From contig NC_089493.1 of assembly GCF_036850765.1 (NCBI RefSeq), positions 167,326,140-167,390,139 on the forward strand: a stretch of 64,000 nt of DNA, written 5' to 3'. This document shows positions 25,701 to 36,556 of this stretch, piece by piece (position 1 is the first letter of the stretch; each line of letters opens with the position of its first letter). The position numbers were made by a program, and so were the translations under genes. Under the pieces are notes generated by a model that saw nothing but the letters and a program-made list of their open reading frames with translations, was not told where the DNA came from and searched no databases. The DNA is from Saccopteryx bilineata. Taxonomy: Eukaryota; Chordata; Mammalia; Chiroptera; Emballonuridae.

Positions 25701-28700
25701 TATTTGAAGAAATTTGCAAGGCTCTTAACAGAATGATCAAAAATTAACAGAATGATCATTAGGAGGAAGGATTTCTTGGGATTGTATGTTTCTATTTTTT
25801 GTTTTATCTGTATTTAAAATTTTTCAGCTACCTGCATTTTCTGACTAATCTATAATGATTATGTATTATTTCTTTCAAATAATATTTAAACATCTCACTC
25901 AAAAGTCAGCTGATGGAGTTACCAGTTGACAGTGTTTCTCCCTTTGCCCCAGGCAGTCCATTGTTACCAGCTGGCTGCCAGCCAGGGCCACAGTCTGGCT
26001 CAGTACCGCTGTGCCAGGTGTCTGCTACAAGATTCTGCCTTCTTGTGGGACCCCGAGCGGCAGAGGGCAGTGTCCATGATGAAGCAGGCTGCAGACTCAG
26101 GCTTGAGAGAAGTGCGTGGCATGGGTGCAGTCTCCCTTGGGCACCTGGGACGTGCAGGGCATGGCAGTGACCAGTATATGTGTTTCCTTCCCCCTGACCA
26201 CAGGCCCAAGCTTTCCTCGGGGTGCTTTTCACCAAGGAGCCATACCTGGACGAGCAGAGAGCTGTGAAATATCTTTGGCTTGCAGCCAAAAATGGGGTAT
26301 GCGGTCTCCAGTGTCCAGGCATGTCGGGGCTTGACTCTGATAAAGGAGGTGACTTTGGAACTGGTACCAAGTTCTGTTGTGTTCAGGGGACCTTTTGATA
26401 GGAGTATTAGGCTGGCTTCCATCCTTAACTCGGTTGATTTACCACGTGACCTTGATTATTTTAGAGAGAGAGAACATTGATTTGTTTTTCCATTTATTTA
26501 TGCACTCATTGGTTGATTCTTGGGTGTGCCCAGACCAGCGATTTAACCTGCAACCTTGGTGTATCAGGACGATGCTCTAACCAACTGATTTAACCGGCCA
26601 GATCCCCATGTGACCTTTGCACAAGTCCAGTGGCATGCTAGAGCTGGCTCACACCAGCCTGTGAAAACTGTTGGTGGTATAAAGTCAACTATGGTAGGAG
26701 AATTTGTACCATAGAGTTGCTAAATGCTACAAAGCAGGACATTTTCCCCTGGAGAGTCAGATGTTAAATATTAACCAGCACACTACTGGGCCGGTCACTT
26801 GTTGATCCAAACCTGTTCCCTCATCTCTAAAATTGGGATAATAATGCCTGCCTTACTGCTACTTCACAGGGTTGTTGTGAGGATCAACTATGTGAACGCA
26901 CTTTGTGGGTTGTACACACAAAAGACACATTGTTACATGTGTTGTAATCCAGGGAATTTAGGAGACACTGCAGTGAAGACCCCGAGCAGTTGTGGGGCTG
27001 GAAATGTCTGGTTGTCTGGAAACTGGGGGCATTGGCATCCAGGCAGCATGACTCAGAGTTTGTTCCATACACAAAGCATTCATTTTATGGGACATTTATA
27101 AGTAATATGAGAGGAGAAAGGGTCAGTTTGGTTGGGGAAATACTGAGCTAAAGGGGTATCTTCAATGCAAGAGATCTCAGAGCTTTTGGTCACTGCGTCA
27201 CTGAGAAACTTCTGTGCTTTGCTGTATTCCTCAGTGTGTTTGACCGGTGTATTTTTTTAGTGCATCTTGAAGGCCAGGTGCACTGGGTGAAAGCAAGCAG
27301 TATGCTGGACCAGGATCTTCCTGCATAGGCTCTGTGCTTATCTTCGTTTTCTGGCCAAAAACGCTGATGGCTTCGTTGTACTCTTGAACATTAGAATACT
27401 TGCTCCTTTTCACTCATTGTTGCCCTAAGTGTCTGTAGCAGCCATCAGAAGGGACTGGTGTCACCAACCAGTGCTGTCCTCTATGTCTCTTTCTTTTTTT
27501 TTTTTGTATTTTTCTGAAGCTGGAAACAGGGAGAGACAGACAGACTCCCGCATGCGCCCGACAGGGATCCACCCGGCACGCCCACCATGGGGCGATGCTC
27601 TGCCCACCAGGGGGCGATGCTCTGCCCATCCTGGGCGTCGCCATGTTGCGACCAGAGCCACTCTAGCGCCTGAGGCAGAGGCCACAGAGCCATCCCCAGT
27701 GCCCGGGCCATCTTTGCTCCAATGGAGCCTTGGCTGCGGGAGGGGAAGAGAGAGACAGAGAGGAAGGCGCAGCGGAGGGGTGGAGAAGCAAATGGGCGTT
27801 TCTCCTGTGTGCGCTGGCTGGGAATCGAACCTGGGTCCTCCGCACGCTAGGCCGACGCTCTACCGCTGAGCCAACCGGCCAGGGCAAAGTCTCTTTCCTA
27901 GAAAGGGCCGCAGAGCCTTGCCTGGGCTGAGTGGGCCTCATGGCCACATGCTAGACAGGCAGGGCAGCCTGGCCTGCTTAGTTGCCTGGCATGCTAGGCA
28001 GAGAAATGCACAGAGGGGTGTCAGGTAACCCTGTGTTGGGGCACAGACCTCTACCAGGAAGTCTGTTTTCCTAGATTTGTGCTGAGCAGGTGTAGTTTTG
28101 GCCTTGCAAATACCCAGTACTGTATTCTGACCAGCCTGTAGCCATGAGTCCACCACATCTATTGCATAGACTTTGGTCTATATGTTATAGAAACTCCTTC
28201 CAGAAATTTAACTGTAGAAGGTAGAAGAGAAATTGGATCAGGGTTGGGAATCAGCGAAGTGTTTTGTTTTAAGTGGGAAGATTGAATATAATGAAAAATT
28301 CTAGTAGAGAGGAAGAGGTTAATGATGCAGCAGCTCAAGGTATGACAATAATCTAAGCACTTTTCGTATACTAATGCACTTAATCCTCACGACAACACGA
28401 TAAGGTAGGTGCATTATTATGCCCACTTTATAGCTGAGGGGACTGAGACACGGAGACGAGACATGGGCTAACATGCTTGAGGTTACACAGCTAGTAGGTG
28501 GTGGGGCCAAGGTTGGAAGCCAGGCGGTCTGGCTGTGCAGACTGGGCTTCTAACCTGACCCAACACTGCCTCTCCATGGAGAGAGAGGATCTGAGCCATG
28601 GGCAAAGGAGCCAGCCTTTTAATCTTTCCAGGATGAATGCTTTCTCTGTAATGTATGCTGTGCAGCCCTCTTGGCAGAAATTCAGGAAGCGCTGGGGAAG

Positions 28701-29929
28701 CCTAGCCTCTACCCCTGCTCCTGGCTCTTTCAGGGTAACGTAGGAGCCTGACTCGCCGGTTTCCCAGAGCCGCGCTGAGTGCTTCCTGCAGCCTTCACTT
28801 CCGCATGCTTTCAGCACCAGCCTCAGCGAGAGAAGCCGATACCCTGCTCCCGCGGGACTGCCTCTGGGTGGAGGGATCCCCATCTCCATTGTGTCGGATG
28901 GGCCCCAGGCCGCTGGCTTTTCATTTGTGAGATCCCGTGGAACAGGAAGGGCCAGTGCTGGGCCTTGACCCTGCCTGGATGGAGCCCCAGCATCCCTGAC
29001 TGCTCTGCCCGCCTCCTGCCTCAGCATTCTGGGTCTTGAGTCCTGCATGTATGTGTATCTGTGTCTGTCCATTTTCTGCTTTAGGACTCACAGAGCAGGT
29101 ACCACTTGGGAATCTGCTATGAGAAGGGCCTTGGTGTGCAGAGGAGCCTGGGAGAGGCTGTGAGGTGTTACCAGCAGTCAGCGGCTCTGGGGAATGAGCC
29201 CGCCCAGGAGAGGCTGCGGACCCTCTTTTCCATGGAGGCAGCAGGTACAGACGCAAGTCAAAGCCAGTGGCGTCCCCTCCTGAGCTTGGTGCCCTGTGAC
29301 AGGGAAGGGGTTGGCGATAGCTCTTGGTCTCCTCGTCATTTCCTGCCTCAGTGGTGGGTAAGAGCACAACTTCTCAAGTCAGATAAACCTGTTTTAACCC
29401 CACGTTACTCATTTTGGTGATTGTAAGGATTAAATGAGACAACTACAAAAGGCTTAGCATAGCCTGGCACACGGTAGGTATTAAATGAATAGTAGCTGCT
29501 CTGGTGATTCTCCAGAAGAGACCATGTCCCAAGGCTGCCTCAGCCCCCAGCCCTGCTCTACCTTGAGTCATTTGGGCAGGCATGGGTCAGCAGTGCCAGG
29601 GGGAACCAGCTCCTTTAAGAATTCCTTGCTCCAAAGTAAGAATCCAAGAATACAGCATAAGTAAAAATTACTCTTACCTCTCTCTCCTCGCAGCTCGGGC
29701 CAAGGACTTGGCAGTCACAGGATCGAAGTCCTTCTCCAGTCCCTCCCTCTACAGCCTGAACACCCTGCTGGAAGGAGCCTCACACCTCCCACATGCTGCG
29801 AGCACAGGGAACCTTGGCCTCCTCTGTAGAAGTGGCCGTCTCGGAGCCAGCCGCGGAGCCCCCAGCAGGGCTGTCCCCCCACACCTGTCCCCCTTGGAGG
29901 GGAGTCTCGTCAGACTGGGTTTTGGCTAA
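16343..29929 (+). CDS. DELE1: DELE1, mitochondrial stress relay protein (12 coding exons)
   Basis: Coding exons, all GT-AG with consistent phases: 16343-16373, 17336-17450, 17531-17654, 20476-20623, 21444-21605, 21855-21943, 22046-22142, 25030-25172, 25953-26111, 26204-26296, 29085-29244, 29694-29929. They total 1557 nt, or 518 residues; the human protein is about 515. The N-terminus ([10 protein letters not shown]) is arginine-rich and fits a mitochondrial presequence. A hydrophobic stretch (about 88-105, '[11 protein letters not shown]') follows. His144 in 'SLRRHILPS' matches the OMA1 cleavage site (His142 in human). Residues about 258-440 form SEL1/TPR-like repeats, such as '[18 protein letters not shown]' and '[20 protein letters not shown]'. 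In the known pathway, mitochondrial stress leads OMA1 to cut DELE1; the C-terminal part then reaches the cytosol, oligomerises and activates HRI (EIF2AK1) and the integrated stress response. The gene looks intact. Identification is by recall of the human protein. Confidence 0.97.
16871..17212. mobile_element. hAT-type MITE in DELE1 intron 1
   Basis: Ends are CAGGGGTAGTCAACC and GGCTGACTACCACTG (inverted). The flanking 8-bp duplication has one mismatch (tgctagag 16863-16870, ggctagag 17213-17220). It is 342 bp long with an AT-rich interior and no transposase. Confidence 0.85.
18053..18200 (+). mobile_element. Short old tRNA-derived SINE in DELE1 intron 3
   Basis: A tRNA-like head (ccctgggcagatagcttggttgg... 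B-box-like gttcaatccctgg) is followed by a (tc)n tract and 'aataaact'. Imperfect duplication-like flanks 'aaaaatcctgcaaagga' and 'aaaaatcttgtatagga' surround it. Confidence 0.75.
18205..18330 (-). repeat. MIR fragment
   Basis: The pattern 'ccatttcatagatgaggaaac ... gtaacgtgctcaaagtcacacagct' is the conserved core of a reverse-oriented MIR, within DELE1 intron 3. Confidence 0.65.
19600..20263. mobile_element. hAT-type transposon split by a SINE, DELE1 intron 3
   Basis: Ends are CAGTGGTCCCCAACC and GGTTGGGGACCACTG, a perfect inverted pair. The 8-bp target duplication ccttagaa is also perfect (19592-19599 and 20264-20271). Subterminal 'ggaccggtacc'/'ccggtccgtgg' repeats flank an AT-rich core. 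A reverse SINE occupies about 19730-20086. No transposase is seen. Confidence 0.93.
19730..20086 (-). mobile_element. SINE (CCTGACCAGG-head type) nested in hAT element
   Basis: The copy runs from a (ttta)n and T-rich tail through 'gagatgagaagcatcaatcatcag' to cacctggtcagg. It interrupts the hAT element, so it is younger than that insertion. Confidence 0.9.
23190..23375. repeat. L1-like 3' fragment in DELE1 intron 7
   Basis: The stretch 'caggtatcaggtgctcaaat ... ccatttatctccccataccc ... ctgtcgtctgtgtccatgaatg' resembles a repeat I recall from bat genomes, probably the 3' end of an L1. The family call is uncertain. Confidence 0.4.
23380..25029. other. DELE1 intron 7, remainder
   Basis: Mostly unique-looking intronic DNA. 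Only weak old repeat similarity is visible, for example 'gggttttacactgaagtagg' near 23560. No additional exon is recognised. Confidence 0.4.
26455..26602 (-). mobile_element. Short old tRNA-derived SINE in DELE1 intron 10
   Basis: The pattern '(aga)n acattgatttgttt ... gcactcattggttgattcttg ... gatgctctaaccaactgatttaaccggccag' is a reverse-oriented tRNA-headed SINE of an older bat family. Confidence 0.75.
27494..27886 (-). mobile_element. Rhin-1-like tRNA SINE in DELE1 intron 10
   Basis: A full reverse copy from T tail and 'gtatttttctgaagctgg' to gccaaccggccagggca. Duplication gtctctttc lies at 27485-27493 and 27889-27897. CTCF-like motif CCACCAGGGGGCGAT is at 27604-27618, with a degenerate second copy at 27582-27596. 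Confidence 0.93.
28340..28520 (-). repeat. MIR element in DELE1 intron 10
   Basis: Reverse MIR pattern: 'taatcctcacgacaacacgataaggtaggtg', then 'tatagctgaggggactgagac', 'ttgaggttacacagctagtaggtg'. Confidence 0.75.
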
Positions 29930-29948
29930 GGTGAGATCATGCATGGTC

Positions 29949-30037
29949 AATAAAAATAAGTGTCAGTATCCCTTTCCAGGGTAGAAATTCCAGTAGGAAC
30001 CAGATTCTCAAGCAATTTCAAGTACATGGCTAATAAA
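29949..30037 (+). terminator. DELE1: Candidate DELE1 polyadenylation signals
   Basis: AATAAA occurs at 29949-29954, only 19 nt after the stop codon, and again at 30032-30037. The second is followed by 'tgactttgatctttcc', which is T-rich as expected downstream of a cleavage site. Either would give a very short 3' UTR. Which is used cannot be told from sequence alone. Confidence 0.5.
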
Positions 30038-30411
30038 TGACTTTGATCTTTCCCCCCAGTTGGTAGCCTCACAGATGAGCAATGATACAATTACAGGCAT
30101 TTCTGGTCTGTGCACAAAAAGGATTCATTCAGTGACCTGTGAAAAACTGTACTGAAGGGTTCAGAGACCCTGGTCCTCACCTCAGCCTTTGTCTTTGAGC
30201 AAATCAGTTACCTTCTCCCTCCTCATTTCCTCAAGCTCAGACTGCATCATTAGTCTTCCCAGCATCTGATATGTATGTCTTTGGTGTTTCACAAGAGGAT
30301 TTTGGGTCGTACTCAAATTCCTATTTTTTGTTTTAGTAGTTTTATATTTAATGTATAATATAAAATATGATTAGCATATTATAGATTCATAGATGTTAAG
30401 AGTAGAGAATT

Positions 30412-30803
30412 GCCCTGGCCGGTTGGCTGAGTGGTAGACTGTCAGCCAGACATGTAGATGTCCCGGTTTCATTTCCTGGTCAGAGCACACAGTAGAAGTA
30501 ACCATCTGTTTCTCCACCCTCCCCCTTCTCTCTCTCTCTCTCTTTCTCCCCCCCCCCCCCTCTTTCTGTCTTCCCCTCTCACAGCCATGGCTCGATTGGT
30601 TCGAGCGATTGGCCCAGGGTGCTGAAGTTGGCTCCTGGAGCCTCCACCTCAGGTGCTAAGAGTAACTTGGGGTGAGCATGGCCCCAGCTGGTCAGAGCAT
30701 CAGCCCCAGATGGGGGTTGCCAGGTGGATCTTGGTTGGGGAACATGTGGGAGTCTATCTCTGTCTTCCCTCCTCTCACTTGGAAAAAGAAGAAAAAAAAA
30801 AAG
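30412..30803 (+). mobile_element. Old Rhin-1-like tRNA SINE
   Basis: The head gccctggccggttggctgag is followed by a (ct)n tract with a C10 run, a 'gcccagggtgctgaagttggctcc' middle and an A-rich tail. It is the same older subfamily as the copy at 7616. Confidence 0.85.
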
Positions 30804-30804
30804 A

Positions 30805-33800
30805 ATAGGAAATCAAGTTAAAGGAAAACATTGTGACAGTACATAAAGGAAAGCAAGGATCCAGAGGTGGTTCCACAAACGGCTGACACTCGGGGAACAC
30901 TGAATCAGCTCACTGTGTTCATCGCCAGCGGATTCGTGATTGTCTGACTGGAAGGAAGGAGTTTCTTGTCTAAATGCCTGATGTATCTGCTTGACTTGTT
31001 TCAGACCTACTCACTTCAACCTCAAAGGTGGAGCCTGTGGGTTCTCAGAGAGATACCACTACTTGAGTCCCAAAGAAGAGGCCAGTATCCACCCAGCTTC
31101 CCAAAGATCCTTAAGTACTTGCCTCAGCACAGTAAAGAAGAAAGTGTGTGAAGACCCAGGGTCTGGCCATTTCACTTTGCATGGCTATGGCACCTTCAAG
31201 CAGTGAGTAGCCTGACTCACTGTTTCCTCAGCTGTAAACTGAGGGCAGTAGTGTCTGAACCTCCTACCCTCCAGGGCCGACAGGCATTTCACTGTGGAAA
31301 GGACTTTGGTGTTCACCTAGGCCTGAGGAGGCAGAGTAAAGCCCGTGTTTACATGGCTGTATGAGTCACCAGGCCAGGGGTGGACCCAGGCCTCCTGACC
31401 CCTTGCCTGAGGGCTCTTTTGCTCCATTCACACTATAATTTCGTGTGAAAGTGTTTTTGTCCTGCTGATGTGAGGGAGGGAGTGGAGATTGAGCACCTGG
31501 ACTCTTGGAGCAGGGGAGTGGATTTTGAGATCTTTGATTGTGAAGGGTGTGCCAGAAATGGATTGGAGTTTAATAAAACAGATGTGGGATTATCTCATCA
31601 CTGTGCCCTTGAGTGTGTTGGGGAGAGCCAGGGAGACAGGCATGGGGAGTTGAAAGCCGAGGCTCCATTCTCGTCTCTAAACTTTCCATTAACCAATTTA
31701 AAGGGTCTTAAAAGCTTCTCCAAGAGAGAGACTTGGAAAAAAATGATTTCTGAGTCAACGCTAATGACTCCAATTACTGAATCTGTGAATAGCTGTGCCC
31801 TGGCTTTTGGATGTTAGCCCAAGTTCAATAGCGTAGATGTGGTTGAGAGTGAGGTATGGGAGGGACTGAGGACCAAAACCCCTAGTGATTGTTCAAATGG
31901 GAAAGACCACCCAGCTTGGCCAGTTCAAGGGTGGGAGGAGTTGGGGGGGTGTCCACATTGCTCTCTCTGCTGTTCAGCCCTTTCACCAGCCTCTAGTGGT
32001 CCTGTCATACTTTCCTGTCACCCCTGTAGCCCTAAGCTTCCTCCAGTTCCAGTGCCTCCCCTGATCCTGCTTCCTTTCCAGGGCAGCCCTGCACACTCTC
32101 CTCACCCTCACGTCCCCTCGTGTGGGGGCAGGGATCTTGTCTTTGTACTCCAATATCCTCAGCACTTAGCACAAGGTCCCGTGCGGTAGGGGCTCAGTGC
32201 ACAGACTGGTTAAAGCTCAGAGTTTTAAGCTGTGCAATGCACTAATCTCTCTGCAGAAAATAAAGGTTTCTGTGGTCAGATAAGTTTGGGAAACGCTGCA
32301 CTAGACATCCCTTTTTTTATAGATTCACAGTGCATGTCAGTGTCTTCAAGGTTCCAAGAAGTCTTACAGAAATGGACCTGGTTAACCCACTGCTTCCCTG
32401 GTGGAGTTGAGCTCTGGCCCCTGCAGATTGCCCATGAACCTTTGTGGGACACCTCTGTATAAAATACCACTTCTGGTCCTCTAGAGGAGCCCCACTCGCC
32501 AGCCTCTTCCCCTCCTGTTGTCATTTTGGGTTCTGTGATTACCACTTCCTCCTGACCATGCCTGGGGCCAGGGGGTCAGTCAGACTGTCCAGGGAGGCTG
32601 GATGTCCTGTGATGTTGGCCAGATATGGCTCTCCCTCCCCTTCCAGTGATTACAGATTAAGTACTGATTCAATCTGGGGCGCCAAACATGGAGGTGGCAT
32701 ATTTTTAAGCTTTCCTTGTGGAGAGGGAAGGATGGGAGAGTTATAAGAGAGATGTTGTCAGGGGACCGAAACTCCTTCAGTCATTGTGGCCTCCACACAG
32801 CCCCAGGGGAGGAGCTTCATCGGCAGACCAGAACCATTGTGCTTTTGCCATTAAAATTCTGTTATTAATGACTCATTGTCAGTGCCCTGAAAGGAAATGT
32901 GAGTGGAGGATGGGGTGGCCCCAGTCAGGGCCAGCCTAGGTCAGGATACTGGGTGACCTGAGGTTAAGGGTCTGGTGCCTTCAGCAATGAGACCTTTATA
33001 TGAGGCTTTTCTGCCTCATTTTTCTTATCCTGAGATGCTGTTTTCAGGGAGTCCTGATTCTACAGTGGGAGCAAGGCTGTTTGGTTCATTGTATCTTCAG
33101 TACTAATAAATGTTCAGTAAATATTTACTCAATGAATGAATGATTCTATGCATTGCCCCTTCACCCAACAACAAGCCTACCCTGTGCCTAGTCTGTGCTT
33201 TAAATATCTGTTGAAGGATTGAGTCTATATACCCGCCCCACTGCTATTCCCAGGGCTACTTTTGACAAGTAATTGCTCAGCAAATACAAAATGTTTGTTG
33301 AATGAGTGTTTCTGATTATGCCTCCGTCTTCATCCTACCTGTTACATTGTATGCAATACTTAGAAGGGGCTGAAAATGCTGGCCTATTTTCTGTGTGCCC
33401 AGCTGAGCCTCCCCCCTCCTGTCATCTCCTTTTTGGGATTTGGTTTTCTCAGGGTCCCAGGGGTGGTGGTTGCCATCTCACTTTGTTTCAGCCAGAGGAG
33501 AGGTAGGGTCAGTGAGCTGCCAAACCGAGGTTGGGTGACAGACAAGGCGGCTGCCTGTCACTCTCTAAGCTTCCCCCAGGCTCCGAGTGAGCACTGCATT
33601 GCACTCCTGGTGCTGGAGAACGGCTGACTGTTGATTTAAAAAAAAAAATGTCCCTCTGCGCTTTCCAAATTAAGACGACATTTAACTGAGTGCTCGCTGG
33701 CTCGCCTGCTCCCTCAGTCTCCCAGGGGACGGGCCCGTCTTGGTGGAAACTGTTCTGAGCATGTCCAAAGTCTCAGCTTTGACATCTTGGCTAATGTCAA

Positions 33801-36100
33801 GAAGTTTCTGTGACCTCCCTGTTCACTCAGTTCTATCACCACATACACTGTCTCACTCTCAGCCTGTTATTGGGAAGGGGCTGGAATTAGCATGCTAGGA
33901 GGGGACTGCATGGTGCTGGGGACATTGTGACCCATAGGACCTACATCCCCACCCTGAGCATAGATTGGATGCCTCAGAGTAGCTCTGCCCATGAGTTCTT
34001 CCTCCAGGTTTTGTGGAGAAGGCAGAACTGAGGACCAACCGGAGGATTGCAGTGGTCCTTAACCTTATCTAGGTCACTGACCCTCAGAGAGTCTGGTGAA
34101 AGCACTGACTCCTTCCCATAGCAAAAGGCACATCCTCCCAATTTTAGGAGCAATTCAGTGGGTTGGTAGATCCTGAAGCCCAACCAAGGGCCCCAGGTCA
34201 AGAAGCTTGATATATTAGAACAAACATCATACTAAATCCCAGATCCAGATCCTAGCCCTGCCACAAACCTGCCATGTGGCTCTGGGCCAGTCAGCCTTTT
34301 CTCTCCTGCCATTTCCTTGCTATAAAATGCTCAGACTCCTTATAACTAAAATTACCCATGTCTGTGGAGGTTTAGATTGTGACTTCAAGCGGTGCTGCAC
34401 AACCTTTTATAGGTCACTTGGTCCTTTGAGAATCTGATAAGAACTTTGTATCTTCTGCTTAGAAAAATGCCTATACACAAAGTTTTGCCTAGTATTCAGG
34501 AGTGGGGGGCGGGGGTACAAGGACTACAGATTTAGGACTTTTGAACTAGAAGAGGCAGTGATCCAGTTGCCAGCCATGGTTTGTTTCCTCAGGTCAGCGC
34601 TCCCCCATCTCCTCTCTCCACCCTCCCAACATTGCACTGCACTGCACTGCAAACCCGCTAGTAAATGGGAGGTCGGCACTGCCTAGTGCTATGGTTTTCA
34701 GGCTTGCTTTCATATATGGAACCATTTTTATTTTCCTAATAGAGTCTTACCTAATAGAGTCCACACTGTATAGGTAAAAAGAAGCTCTGAAGTATTCATT
34801 CATTCATTCAGTGAGAATTCATCATATGTTGCTTTGTGCCCAGCACATTACTGGTCAGGCTAGAGACCCGATCTGCTTCATCTCCCTGGCTTCTCATTGA
34901 TGGGAATCCAACAGCTTGAAAATCACAGATCTTGTAAAGAGATCACTCTGACCTTGAGTGAGGTGATCAGAGACCCAGAGACCCTGCTCCTGAAACACTT
35001 AGCTTCTTGGAGCTCATTTCTCTCATCTGTAAAATAGAACAACGGAATAAGGATGCCACACTGCATTCTAAGTTTTCATTAGCCATAGTTAGGAGTATGA
35101 AGGACCCACTTAAGTAGACAGTAAACATGAGTACTGAGCTCCAGAGGAGGACAAAAGGAGTGTTTTTTTGCCTTCTGTGTCCAGGAGAGCCTCATACTAT
35201 TGAGAAGGTAGCTGAATGACAGCTTGGAAATTTCCAGGAAATTTTTAAGGCTGAGCTTTGGGAAAATAATTGCTGTTCCTTCACTCTGTCCTGCCCTGGA
35301 AGATTTGCTGCTGTCAGTGTTGATTTCATGGACCCGGTTCACATACTCTCCTCTCGCGCCTGAATTCACAGGCCCAAACCTGCTGTGACAGAGGAAGATT
35401 TACCTACGAATGGTGGTTTCTGGAAAGATGACTTCTCTGCCTGATGGGCTGCTCACTGGGAAAGGACAGGATTCTGCAGTCCCAGGCCTATGTCAGGTCA
35501 CATCCAAGTCCCTTTTACTCTGGGCTTGGAAGTGTAAAGATGTGCCGGCCTGAGCAGCTGTGGGGGCTTAAACAAGTCCACTACTGGCAAAAGCTCACCT
35601 GGGGGGCTTTTCTGTTCCTTCCTGGGCTGGCAGTCTAGTGTCAGTCAAGGGCATGGGTTTGGGTGTTGGACAAACCTGGCTCCAAGTTCTGGCTCTGCCT
35701 CTACTCTGCTTGATCTTGGACAAGACACTCAACCTCTTCAAGACTCGTATCCTTGGCTGTGAAGTGGGAATAATAACACTTCCCTCTCAGGGTTGTCAAG
35801 AAATTATTAATTAAATCCTATTGTAAGCCTTGTGCCTGGCTCATGTAAATGCTCTATAAATAGTCACGCTTTTCTTAGCACTAATTTTCCAGCTGAGAAG
35901 CAGATTATTTGATAATGTCGCAATAGACGAGTGGGGTCAAGAGTGCACATGTCCATCGTTGCATACCTAACAATGTGCACCAGCGTGCTTCACTCCTGTC
36001 CAGGCCCAGCATGACCGTCCTGCCAGGGTGTGGGTGACAACCATCACTCTTACTCATCCCTCCTGAGCGGTGTGAACAGGAGGACAAGCCACTGCTTTTC
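30805..36100. other. Spacer between the 3' ends of DELE1 and PCDH12
   Basis: No gene is recognised. Weak MIR-like pieces lie at about 33090-33300, 34220-34390 and 35660-35860. A (CACTG)n run of about four units is at 34632-34651. About 32810-32900 and 33640-33720 look unique and contain motifs such as TGACTCA (about 32868), so they could be conserved noncoding DNA, but nothing proves this. A 71-residue open frame at 30991-31206 is not recognised as any protein. Confidence 0.4.
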
Positions 36101-36101
36101 C

Positions 36102-36107
36102 TTTATT
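36102..36107 (-). terminator. PCDH12: Candidate PCDH12 polyadenylation signal
   Basis: AATAAA on the - strand lies about 355 nt downstream of the PCDH12 stop codon. It is the nearest clear signal and would give a short 3' UTR. Confidence 0.5.
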
Positions 36108-36459
36108 AGTACGTTAGAGAGCTTTACCTGGCACCCTGGGATCCAGCCCCCCACTGTCTAGTATGCAGCAAGGCCGTCCTTTCCTGCTTCTGACACTCCT
36201 TGGCATCTGTTCCGTTGTAAGACCTGCCCTCTGTGCTATATGTGTGTTTTACCAGCAAACACTTAGCCACAAACCATCTCCAGCCTCTAAAAAATTCAGA
36301 GGCAGAGCTAGCTCCTAACAAGGGGCTGCTTGGTCAGCCAACTGTTAGTCCTTGGGCCCTGTCCCCTCTGTGGGGTAACATCTGTCACTCTCAAGTTCTT
36401 GAGCTATCTCTGCTCAGTGAGTTCAATAGTTTTAGACACCAGCTTATGTCTGATGATCC

Positions 36460-36516
36460 TCAGGGTCTGGGCTCTATAACATCTCCTGAGGCCCCTGGTT
36501 CCTGGATCCACAGGCC

Positions 36517-36556
<40 letters not shown>

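Noticed and set aside
30991..31206. 71-residue open frame preceded by a splice-acceptor-like 'tgtttcag'
   Set aside because: No recognisable protein, no clear partner exon or donor, and it lies past the DELE1 poly(A) signals. It cannot be supported without transcript data.
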